Origin: Thermoplasmata archaeon
Lineage (GTDB): Archaea; Thermoplasmatota; Thermoplasmata; Thermoplasmatales; Thermoplasmataceae
Assembly (NCBI GenBank): GCA_021797385.1
Contig: JAJZZW010000129.1
Span: 1-5,365, forward strand
Direction of reading: 5' to 3'
Length of the DNA stretch: 5,365 bases
Shown here: piece by piece, positions 1 through 5,224 of the stretch
Layout of the letters: each line of letters starts with the position of its first letter
Position numbering within the stretch: position 1 is the first letter of the stretch
Made by a program: the position numbers and the translations under genes
Notes under the pieces: model-generated
What the model was told of the DNA's origin: nothing
Seen by the model: the letters and a program-made list of their open reading frames with translations, nothing else
The model's database searches: none

Positions 1-1239
1 GAATGTTTCCTCCTCAGAATCAAATACTTTAGCAGGACCCTTATGATATTTTACCTTGGATGCAGAGCTCTTAAAAACACTTCCCTCTGTGGCAAGATTT
101 CCTTTCAGAATATTTATGCCACCGTCCTGATTAAACGGTTTATCAAAATCAGAGATTATATCCCCCTTTGTATATATTTTTATATCCTTCAGGTTCTCCT
201 TTATGGTTTTACCTGTAACAGTCATCTGTTCACCATCTAAAAGTCCGTGGTCAAGTAAAACCTTCATCAAAACTGGCACACCACCTACTTTGTCCAGGTC
301 TGCCATCACATATTGGCCAGACGGTTTCATATTAACTATTTCCGGAACCTTTCTGGAAATTCTTTCAAAATCATCAAGAGATAGTTTCAATCCAGCCTCA
401 TGTGCGATTGCTAGCAAATGCAGGACTGCATTGGTCGATCCACCGGATGCCATTAAAACTGTTATTGCATTGTAAAATGACTCTTCTTTCAGTATATCTC
501 TTGGTTTTAAACCAGTTTCAAGAAGATTCATGACAGCTTTGCCCGTCATGTAGGCATATTCCTGTTTTGCACCATCAACCGCAGGTGGAGAAGCGCTTCC
601 TGGAAGTGCAAGCCCGAGTACCTCGGTCATCATTGCCATTGTATTTGCAGTATACAGCCCCCCACAGGAACCAGCAGTGGGTATGGCGTTATCCTCCATA
701 AGCTTAAAATCCTGCTCCGTCATCTTTCCGTTCATATATGCACCCACAGCTTCGAATAGATCGCCCACTGCTATCTCTTTTCCCTTGTAATAACCGGGTA
801 ACGTTGTTCCTGAATACATAACTATGGAAGGAATATTCATTCTTGCCATGGCCATCATCATTCCAGGAGACGTTTTATCACATCCTGATAGAGCAGCAAA
901 GCCATCGTATCCGTGGGCATTTACTGTCAACTCTACGGTATTTGCTATGAGTTCCCTGCTAACCAGAGAATATTTCATTCCCTGAGTTCCCATTGCAATT
1001 CCGTCTATGACTACTGGTGTTGTAAAAACTCTCGGAGTACCCTTATTGCTCCTTATTCCCTCCTTTGTATGATTGGCAAGGGATAAAACATGGATATTGC
1101 ACGGGCCTGCTTCGTTCCATGCGGCTGCTATTCCAACCATATAATTTTTCAGATCATTATCATTTAGTCCCATTGCCTTCATATATGCACGGTTCGGTGA
1201 CCTTTCCGGGCCGGCATATGTCATATCAGAACGTTTCAT
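1..1239 (-). CDS. ilvD: Dihydroxy-acid dehydratase, 3' end cut off by window
   Basis: IlvD dehydrates 2,3-dihydroxyisovalerate and 2,3-dihydroxy-3-methylvalerate to the 2-oxo acids, the last step before transamination in valine and isoleucine synthesis. The frame is open from the ATG at 1239 to base 1, giving 413 residues; family members are about 550-560, so roughly 145 C-terminal residues lie outside. The three cysteines expected to hold the [2Fe-2S] cluster are visible: Cys47 (GPCN), Cys120 (GCDKTSPG) and Cys192 (SCGGLYTANTM). Asp79 (VIDGIAMG), Asp121 and Lys122 match family metal-site positions. The catalytic serine region is not in the window. No ribosome site precedes the ATG, and a TATA-like box lies about 26 bp upstream, so a leaderless mRNA is likely. 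The gene is divergent from ilvBNC, which supports the amino-acid role. The IlvD/Edd family also contains sugar-acid dehydratases, and a Sulfolobus IlvD is known to act on gluconate too, so side activity is possible. Confidence 0.96.
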   Translation of the reverse strand, partial: MKRSDMTYAGPERSPNRAYMKAMGLNDNDLKNYMVGIAAAWNEAGPCNIHVLSLANHTKEGIRSNKGTPRVFTTPVVIDGIAMGTQGMKYSLVSRELIANTVELTVNAHGYDGFAALSGCDKTSPGMMMAMARMNIPSIVMYSGTTLPGYYKGKEIAVGDLFEAVGAYMNGKMTEQDFKLMEDNAIPTAGSCGGLYTANTMAMMTEVLGLALPGSASPPAVDGAKQEYAYMTGKAVMNLLETGLKPRDILKEESFYNAITVLMASGGSTNAVLHLLAIAHEAGLKLSLDDFERISRKVPEIVNMKPSGQYVMADLDKVGGVPVLMKVLLDHGLLDGEQMTVTGKTIKENLKDIKIYTKGDIISDFDKPFNQDGGINILKGNLATEGSVFKSSASKVKYHKGPAKVFDSEEETF

Positions 1240-1261
1240 TTTAAAATAAAAGACAATATTA

Positions 1262-1269
1262 TATTTAAT
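1262..1269 (-). promoter_or_regulatory. TATA box of a leaderless ilvD promoter
   Basis: On the minus strand the sequence reads TTAAATAT, centred about 26 bp upstream of the ilvD ATG and preceded by an A-rich stretch (1270-1280) that could serve as the TFB recognition element. No Shine-Dalgarno sequence lies between it and the ATG. This spacing is what is known for archaeal leaderless transcripts, where transcription starts at or next to the start codon. The surrounding sequence is very AT-rich, so the exact box is an inference. Confidence 0.55.
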
Positions 1270-1305
1270 ATTTTTTAATAATCTCCGAGTTCAAAAATTC
1301 TAACA

Positions 1306-1322
1306 CAAAAAAAACTAAATAG
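1306..1322 (+). promoter_or_regulatory. Candidate distal promoter of the ilvBNC operon
   Basis: An A-rich block (1306-1314) followed by CTAAATAG (1315-1322) resembles an archaeal BRE plus TATA arrangement. If used, transcription would start near 1345 and leave a leader of about 190 nt before ilvB. The box is a weak match and the alternative at 1451-1458 would give a much shorter leader. I cannot decide between them from sequence alone. Confidence 0.3.
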
Positions 1323-1450
1323 TATAGATACATACAGCATATTACCTGTTACATTATATGTATGTTGATTGGGCACGTTTGAAATTAACTGTCACGGATA
1401 CTACATTAAAGTAATCGGGAATATGGTGGCAAACATGAAAAGTGTGAGTA

Positions 1451-1458
1451 GGTTTATC
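1451..1458 (+). promoter_or_regulatory. Candidate proximal promoter of the ilvBNC operon
   Basis: GGTTTATC at this position is TATA-like and would place the transcription start at about 1480, inside the TTTTAG repeat block, with a leader of about 55-60 nt carrying the ilvB ribosome site. If this promoter is the real one, the repeats would lie at or just after the start site, where a repressor could act. Confidence 0.3.
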
Positions 1459-1476
1459 TAACATCTGTGGCGTATT

Positions 1477-1518
1477 TTTTAGTAATAGTTTTAGTAGTAG
1501 CTTGTCAGTGAGTTTTAG
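1477..1518 (+). repeat. Short repeats of TTTTAG in 12-bp register
   Basis: TTTTAGTAATAG (1477-1488) is followed directly by TTTTAGTAGTAG (1489-1500), two 12-bp units with 11 of 12 bases identical. TTTTAG returns at 1513-1518, exactly two periods after the second unit, with an unrelated 12 bp between (1501-1512). The block ends 8 bp before the ilvB Shine-Dalgarno sequence. A period near one helical turn would place the motifs on roughly one DNA face, but the function is unknown and chance in T-rich DNA is possible. Confidence 0.5.
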
Positions 1519-1525
1519 ATTTTGC

Positions 1526-1530
1526 AGGAG
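1526..1530 (+). promoter_or_regulatory. Ribosome binding site that fixes the ilvB start
   Basis: AGGAG lies 8 nt before the ATG at 1539. A GTG at 1530 is in frame and would add three residues, but it overlaps this ribosome site and has none of its own, so the ATG is preferred. Confidence 0.8.
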
Positions 1531-1538
1531 TGGTTTAT

Positions 1539-3257
1539 ATGAAAGGTTCTGAACTACTTTTAAAGGCAATGAAAAGGGAAGGCGTAAAAGATCTTTTCGG
1601 CATACCTGGATTATATAACATGCCCTTATATGATTCATTCATTGAAGATGTAGAATCAGGGGAATTGAGGCATATATTAATGAGGCATGAACAGGCAGCT
1701 GCCCATGCAGCCGATGGCTATGCCAGGGCTACAGGAAATCCCGGTGTGCTCACGGCTACAGCGGGACCGGGTGTAACAAATATAGTAACCGGTTTAATCA
1801 CAGCATATCAGGATTCGTCTCCGGTTGTTGCAATAACAGGAGCAGTAAATAGGAGTTCAATGGGAAAGCTTTCTTTTCAGGAATCCGATACACTGGGTGT
1901 ATCATTCCCCGTAACCAAGTATGCTGTAGAGGTCAAAACCGTGGAAGAAATCCCTGTCTGGGTGAAAAATGCATTTTATATAGCTTCCACAGGTAGACCC
2001 GGCCCAGTGGTTGTTGATGTACCCAGGGATGTACAGATGGAGGATATAGACAATGTTACATATCCTGATTCTCCAAATGTGCATTATAAACCTTTTGAAA
2101 CTGTTGTAAATAGAGACATATTGAACAGGATGGCATTAAATCTTATGAAGGCGGAAAAGCCTGTAATACTTGTGGGTACTGGAGTTGTATGGGCCAACGC
2201 AACCGATGAGATACTGAAACTATCTGAGTTCCTGGGATGCCCGGTCGTATCAACACTACCCGGGAAATCGGCAATACCTGCAGATTATCCACTGTATGTT
2301 GGTGCAATGGGATATTACGGTAGGGCGGAAGCCAGCATGGTTGCGCTTGAATCAGACCTACTTCTAGCAGTTGGAGCAAGATTCAGTGACCGGACATTTA
2401 CATCATACGACGAAATGAAGGACACTAAAAAGGTATTTATGTCAATAAATCTGGATCCAACGGATTTTTCCAGAGGTATAAAACCGGATGTTTCAATGGC
2501 CGGAAATGCGAAGATACTTGTAAATGAACTTCTGAATGCGCTCTCCGTTCTGGGCAGGAAAAAGGCTAATTATGCATGGAATCGCAGGGTTAATGAATTG
2601 AAGGAATACTACTCGCAGTTCTCACATCCTCCGGACGATGGGCACATGCGCCCATGGCAGATACTCAAGGCACTCAGGGATGCACTGCCGAGGGATGCAA
2701 TAATGACAACGGGTGTAGGGCAGCATCAGATGTGGGCTGAAACACACTGGGAGAATCTTGAGCCCAGGTCTTTCTTTTCTTCTACTGGAATGGGAACCAT
2801 GGGATTTGGATTGCCCTCAGCAATGGGGGCAAAGGTTGGGAGGCCTGATAAAGTTGTTGTGGACTACGATGGAGATGGTTCTTTCATGATGACCGGAAAT
2901 AATCTTGCAACCGCCGTGGATGAAAATATCCCTGTTATAGCGGTGGTAAATGATAACAGAACCCTCGGTCTTGTCCGGCAGGTGCAGGATATGTTCCAGA
3001 ATAAGAGAATAGTGGGGGTGGACTACGGCAATTCCCCAAATATATTGAAATACGCCGAATCCTTCGGTGCCGATGCGTTTGAAGCACACAACTATTCAGA
3101 TATAATGGAATACGTAAGAACTGCCATGAGAGAAAATGTCCCCTCGGTGATAAGGGTTCCGGTTAATAAGGAGGAGCTTGCGCTACCAACGTTACCGCCC
3201 GGCGGAAAATTAAGTGAGGTGATTGTCAGTGACCCTAGGCAAAACAATAAAAATTGA
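1539..3257 (+). CDS. ilvB: Acetolactate synthase, large catalytic subunit
   Basis: This thiamine-diphosphate enzyme joins two pyruvates to 2-acetolactate, or pyruvate and 2-oxobutyrate to 2-aceto-2-hydroxybutyrate, the committed step of branched-chain amino acid synthesis. At 572 residues it has the normal length. The N-terminal pyrimidine-binding domain has catalytic Glu51 in RHEQAA, then SFQE (112-115) and VPRDVQ (161-166). A central FAD-type domain follows (about 190-335). The C-terminal domain has GVGQHQMW (392-399), MGTMGFGLPSAMGA (418-431) and the cofactor motif GDGS (445-448) ending in Asn473, with 27 residues from Asp446 to Asn473 as in E. coli IlvB. Val482 replaces the Trp of the common RQWQ motif, a position tied to 2-oxobutyrate preference and herbicide binding. 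The start is the ATG 8 nt after AGGAG. The 3' end overlaps ilvN by 29 nt, and the two products should form one complex. A catabolic synthase is less likely given the FAD-type domain and ilvN partner. Confidence 0.96.
   Translation: MKGSELLLKAMKREGVKDLFGIPGLYNMPLYDSFIEDVESGELRHILMRHEQAAAHAADGYARATGNPGVLTATAGPGVTNIVTGLITAYQDSSPVVAITGAVNRSSMGKLSFQESDTLGVSFPVTKYAVEVKTVEEIPVWVKNAFYIASTGRPGPVVVDVPRDVQMEDIDNVTYPDSPNVHYKPFETVVNRDILNRMALNLMKAEKPVILVGTGVVWANATDEILKLSEFLGCPVVSTLPGKSAIPADYPLYVGAMGYYGRAEASMVALESDLLLAVGARFSDRTFTSYDEMKDTKKVFMSINLDPTDFSRGIKPDVSMAGNAKILVNELLNALSVLGRKKANYAWNRRVNELKEYYSQFSHPPDDGHMRPWQILKALRDALPRDAIMTTGVGQHQMWAETHWENLEPRSFFSSTGMGTMGFGLPSAMGAKVGRPDKVVVDYDGDGSFMMTGNNLATAVDENIPVIAVVNDNRTLGLVRQVQDMFQNKRIVGVDYGNSPNILKYAESFGADAFEAHNYSDIMEYVRTAMRENVPSVIRVPVNKEELALPTLPPGGKLSEVIVSDPRQNNKN
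3216..3222 (+). promoter_or_regulatory. Strong ribosome binding site for ilvN inside ilvB
   Basis: GAGGTGA closely matches the complement of the 16S rRNA 3' end and sits 6 nt before the GTG at 3229. An in-frame TTG at 3223 touches the end of this site and so cannot use it. The site lies within the ilvB coding sequence, which suggests ilvN can be reloaded by ribosomes finishing ilvB. Confidence 0.8.
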
Positions 3258-3546
3258 AGCATATTACAGGGATGCCGGACTTCTGGAGAGAATAGCAGCA
3301 AATTTCAGGAGATTCTGGCTGGATATAAAATGGATGGACATGAGGGTGGAAGACAATGGAAAATGTACGGTGTATATGTCCGTTTACGATAGAAGCGGGC
3401 TTGGCAACCTGGAACTTTCCCTTGTGACACTGAGCAAAATGGTTGATATTGATTTTGTGGAGGAACTTGAGGGAGCCACCTGCAAAGAATTTGAAATTAA
3501 ATATAATAAGGCAAAGAAATATGAATGGGGTGTTATAAGTGAGTAA
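3229..3546 (+). CDS. ilvN: Acetolactate synthase, small regulatory subunit (ACT domain)
   Basis: The regulatory partner of IlvB raises catalytic activity and usually carries valine feedback control. The protein is 105 residues from the GTG at 3229, chosen for its GAGGTGA site 6 nt upstream. It consists essentially of one ACT domain (about 5-80): the first strand TIKIEAYYRD, then AGLLERIAANFRR, then DIKWMDMRV, and a last helix and strand resembling the family's KLIDV/EL segment (LSKMVDIDFVEEL). It is near the size of E. coli IlvN (96) and lacks the C-terminal domain of the longer IlvH type (about 160). Gly17 aligns with E. coli IlvH Gly14, but Asp32 replaces Asn29, both of which are valine-site residues there. 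The gene overlaps ilvB by 29 nt and ilvC by 8 nt. Sequence divergence is high, so the call leans partly on position. Confidence 0.88.
   Translation: MTLGKTIKIEAYYRDAGLLERIAANFRRFWLDIKWMDMRVEDNGKCTVYMSVYDRSGLGNLELSLVTLSKMVDIDFVEELEGATCKEFEIKYNKAKKYEWGVISE
3527..3532 (+). promoter_or_regulatory. Ribosome binding site for ilvC inside ilvN
   Basis: GGGGTG lies 6 nt before the GTG start of ilvC at 3539. The start codon sits within the last codons of ilvN (shared GTGAGTAA), so ilvN termination and ilvC initiation are likely coupled. Confidence 0.65.
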
Positions 3547-4549
3547 AATACTTGGAAAGGTTTACACAGAAAATGATGCAGATTTAAAATATGTTAAAGA
3601 TAAGAATATTGCTGTTCTGGGCTACGGAAGCCAGGGAAGGGCATGGGTTCTTAACCTGCTTGATTCGGGACTCAAGGTCAAACTTGGCCTCGAAAGGGAA
3701 GGCAACTCATGGAAGAAAGCCATTGAAGATGGAGTAACTCCGGTAAAGACCGAAGAAGCCATGAAAGATGCTGACATTGTTATATTTCTGGTTCCGGATA
3801 TGGTTCAGAGAAAGATATACAATGAAAAGGTAAGGCCGGTTCTCAAAGAGGGCATGGACCTGGTATTTGCCCACGGATTCAATATACATTACAAACTTAT
3901 ACAGCCGCCGGAATATGTTGATGTTTACATGGCTGCACCCAAGGCTCCCGGCCCATCTGTGAGGGAATTTTTCGTAAAGGGCGGAGGTGTTCCTGTGCTT
4001 GTCGGTGTACATCAGGATCATTCAGGTAATGCACTGAACAAGTCCCTAGCCATAGCAAAGGCACTAGGTGCCACAAAGGCAGGCGTGCTGGAAACCTCTT
4101 TCAAGGAGGAAACTGAAACAGATCTCATGGGAGAGCAGCTGGATCTTGTGGGTGGATTAACGGCTATGCTCAGATCAGCATTCCAGACAATAGTTGAGCT
4201 GGGATACAGGCCAGAAATGGCATACTTTGAGGCAATCAATGAAATGAAACTCATAACGGACCAGATATATCAAAGTGGATTGTCCGGAATGATGCGGGCT
4301 GTTTCAGATACTGCGAAATATGGCGGGTTAACAGTCGGACCATATGTGATCAATGAGGATGTAAAAAAGAGAATGAAAGAAAAAGCTCAGAGAATCCAGA
4401 GTGGAAAATTTGCGGACGAATGGATCGAGGAATACGACGAAGGTTCAAAGAAACTCAAATCGCTCATGGATGACCTGGACAATTCCCTTGAGGAACAGGT
4501 TGGCAGAGAGCTCAGGGAGATAGTTTTGAGAGGACAGCCAAAAAAATAA
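3539..4549 (+). CDS. ilvC: Ketol-acid reductoisomerase, class I
   Basis: IlvC performs a magnesium-dependent alkyl shift and NAD(P)H reduction of 2-acetolactate to 2,3-dihydroxyisovalerate (and the isoleucine analogue). At 336 residues it is a typical short class I enzyme. The N-terminal Rossmann domain has GYGSQG (28-33) and a cofactor loop GLEREGNSW (50-58). The AHGFNIH segment gives His112, and APKAPG gives Lys135. The knotted C-terminal domain supplies metal ligands Asp195 and Glu199 (TDLMGEQ) and Glu231 and Glu235 (YFEAINE), plus Ser256 in AVSDTAKYGG. All key catalytic residues are present. Glu52 stands where many NADPH enzymes have Arg, so NADH use is possible. The GTG start follows GGGGTG and overlaps the ilvN stop by 8 nt. 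This is the last gene of the operon, followed by a T-rich stretch. Confidence 0.97.
   Translation: MSKILGKVYTENDADLKYVKDKNIAVLGYGSQGRAWVLNLLDSGLKVKLGLEREGNSWKKAIEDGVTPVKTEEAMKDADIVIFLVPDMVQRKIYNEKVRPVLKEGMDLVFAHGFNIHYKLIQPPEYVDVYMAAPKAPGPSVREFFVKGGGVPVLVGVHQDHSGNALNKSLAIAKALGATKAGVLETSFKEETETDLMGEQLDLVGGLTAMLRSAFQTIVELGYRPEMAYFEAINEMKLITDQIYQSGLSGMMRAVSDTAKYGGLTVGPYVINEDVKKRMKEKAQRIQSGKFADEWIEEYDEGSKKLKSLMDDLDNSLEEQVGRELREIVLRGQPKK
4540..4546 (-). terminator. Possible T7 terminator for the convergent DUF202 gene
   Basis: Seven A residues on the plus strand read as T7 on the minus strand, 38 nt past the DUF202 gene stop and within the last codons of ilvC (which encode its Lys-Lys end). Transcripts from both sides would then overlap slightly. 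This is suggested by position only. Confidence 0.35.
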
Positions 4550-4570
4550 TTTCCATATCTGGCATAAATA

Positions 4571-4586
4571 GCTTTTTTATATCTTT
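4571..4586 (+). terminator. T-rich terminator of the ilvBNC operon
   Basis: A T6 run (4573-4578) and a following TTT lie 23-37 nt after the ilvC stop, without a stable hairpin. Archaeal RNA polymerase is known to stop at such T-runs. The position between convergent genes supports the call, though T-rich DNA is common here. Confidence 0.5.
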
Positions 4587-4923
4587 ATATTATAAAGAGC
4601 AGCAACAGAATCGCCATGCCTATTATTATTGCGGTGAATAAAAACAGCTCTGTTTTTCTTGAATTATATTTATTATTATCCAGATCTTTTTCATTTGTAA
4701 CGTACTCAGTATAACCGTAGGCAATGGTTATCATTCCTACAACAATCATCACTTCCCCCGCGATCAGCGAATCGCTGAATGATGATGTCACCTTGCCCTC
4801 CAGGGCGTCAAGGAATATAACAAATTTTGCAATAACGAACCCGAAACCCATGAGTGATATGCCCGTCCTCATCCAGGCGAGAAAAGTTCTTTTGTTTGCA
4901 AAGTGATCAGTATTGGAAGACAT
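4585..4923 (-). CDS. DUF202 family small membrane protein
   Basis: A 112-residue protein with the DUF202 signature near its start, NKRTFLAWMRT (10-20), followed by three hydrophobic segments at about 20-38, 53-73 and 93-112, and a charged, Asn-rich loop (75-91) between the second and third. The family includes bacterial YidH-type proteins and the yeast Vtc1 subunit of the vacuolar polyphosphate complex; the role of prokaryotic members is unknown, and nothing here links it to the ilv genes. The ATG is fixed by an in-frame TGA three codons upstream. There is no ribosome site, and a TATA-like box centred about 26 bp upstream suggests its own leaderless transcript. It converges on ilvC with a 35-nt gap. 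Confidence 0.88.
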   Translation of the reverse strand: MSSNTDHFANKRTFLAWMRTGISLMGFGFVIAKFVIFLDALEGKVTSSFSDSLIAGEVMIVVGMITIAYGYTEYVTNEKDLDNNKYNSRKTELFLFTAIIIGMAILLLLFII

Positions 4924-4945
4924 TTTAATTCAATAACAAATTACA

Positions 4946-4953
4946 ATATAATA
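4946..4953 (-). promoter_or_regulatory. TATA box of a leaderless promoter for the DUF202 gene
   Basis: The minus strand reads TATTATAT, centred about 26 bp upstream of the ATG at 4923, with no Shine-Dalgarno sequence between. It lies in the 34-nt gap after the small four-cysteine gene, so the DUF202 gene may be transcribed on its own rather than only by read-through. Confidence 0.45.
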
Positions 4954-4957
4954 CTTA

Positions 4958-5191
4958 TTATAAATTTTTGAGGGAATCCTGTTCCGAATTATCCTTCGGG
5001 AATAGACTGTCACTTATTCCATTCTCGTTCAAATAATCGAAAATGTTATAGTACAATTTTTTCTTTTTGCCCAGCATATTAAAAGTTTTGAAATTAAAAC
5101 ACAGATGGCAGGTTTCCACCTTTGATTCAAGAAAATAGCAATTTCCCGATCTGTTGAAAATGCATTTCTCCTCTACGCTTCCATCTACCAT
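4958..5191 (-). CDS. Small four-cysteine protein of unknown function
   Basis: A 77-residue protein that I do not recognise. Its N-terminal part holds four cysteines, Cys10, Cys18, Cys28 and Cys31, spaced C-x7-C-x9-C-x2-C, which could bind zinc or an iron-sulfur cluster. The remainder has a lysine run (42-45), an aromatic segment LYYNIFDYL and a polar, acidic tail. There is no signal peptide or membrane segment, so it is likely cytosolic. The ATG is set by an in-frame TAG three codons upstream. The minus strand has a weak AGGA four nt before the ATG and a TTTTTAATA stretch about 25 bp upstream (5212-5220), so it could be translated from a leaderless or very short-leader mRNA. It starts 33 nt after pyrK and precedes the DUF202 gene in the same direction. 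The regular cysteine spacing and tight fit between genes argue that it is real. Confidence 0.7.
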   Translation of the reverse strand: MVDGSVEEKCIFNRSGNCYFLESKVETCHLCFNFKTFNMLGKKKKLYYNIFDYLNENGISDSLFPKDNSEQDSLKNL

Positions 5192-5211
5192 AAATTCCTA
5201 TAATTGTATTG

Positions 5212-5220
5212 TATTAAAAA
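5212..5220 (-). promoter_or_regulatory. Possible promoter of the four-Cys gene, or pyrK terminator
   Basis: TTTTTAATA on the minus strand is centred about 25 bp before the ATG at 5191, the right distance for a leaderless start, and its T5 run lies just after the pyrK stop, where it could also end the pyrK transcript. Either or both uses are possible. Confidence 0.3.
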
Positions 5221-5224
5221 GTTT

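Larger units (their letters stand above)
1240..1538. other. Divergent ilvD/ilvB control region
   Basis: This 299-bp region separates the divergent ilvD and ilvB genes and is the only long non-coding stretch in an otherwise compact window. The ilvD promoter needs only about 45 bp at its left end. The rest holds an A8 run (1307-1314), TATA-like candidates for ilvB, a 7-bp inverted repeat (1330-1336 with 1359-1365), very short open frames, a T6 run (1475-1480) and TTTTAG repeats at 12-bp spacing (1477-1518). I recognise no RNA gene or riboswitch family. A transcription-factor control region or a long regulated 5' leader are both possible. Confidence 0.6.

Noticed and set aside
203..475. Plus-strand 90-residue open frame
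   Set aside because: It lies wholly inside ilvD on the opposite strand, has no ribosome site, and its sequence shows no recognisable family.
1530..1532. Upstream GTG start for ilvB
   Set aside because: It overlaps the AGGAG ribosome site, and the ATG at 1539 has ideal 8-nt spacing.
1240..1538. CRISPR array, tRNA or known riboswitch in the divergent region
   Set aside because: There are no spaced identical repeats of CRISPR length, no cloverleaf with T-loop sequence, and no riboswitch core that I recognise.
1354..1638. Minus-strand 94-residue open frame across the ilvB leader and start
   Set aside because: It overlaps the first 100 bases of ilvB, looks like an antisense shadow in AT-rich DNA, and has no family resemblance.
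2952..2960. Asp472 replacing the first Asn of the thiamine-diphosphate motif in IlvB
   Set aside because: E. coli AHAS II also has Asp-Asn here, and the metal-ligand Asn473 is present at the correct distance from Asp446.
3223..3225. Upstream TTG start for ilvN
   Set aside because: It directly abuts the GAGGTGA ribosome site, which serves the GTG at 3229 with normal spacing.
1902..3301. Several minus-strand open frames within ilvB and ilvN
   Set aside because: All are antisense to strongly conserved coding sequence and have irregular compositions typical of shadows.
3707..4254. Minus-strand open frames within ilvC
   Set aside because: They are antisense to the conserved reductoisomerase frame and lack start signals.
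4724..4906. Plus-strand 60-residue open frame opposite the DUF202 gene
   Set aside because: The minus-strand frame has the DUF202 signature and three membrane segments; this one is its shadow.
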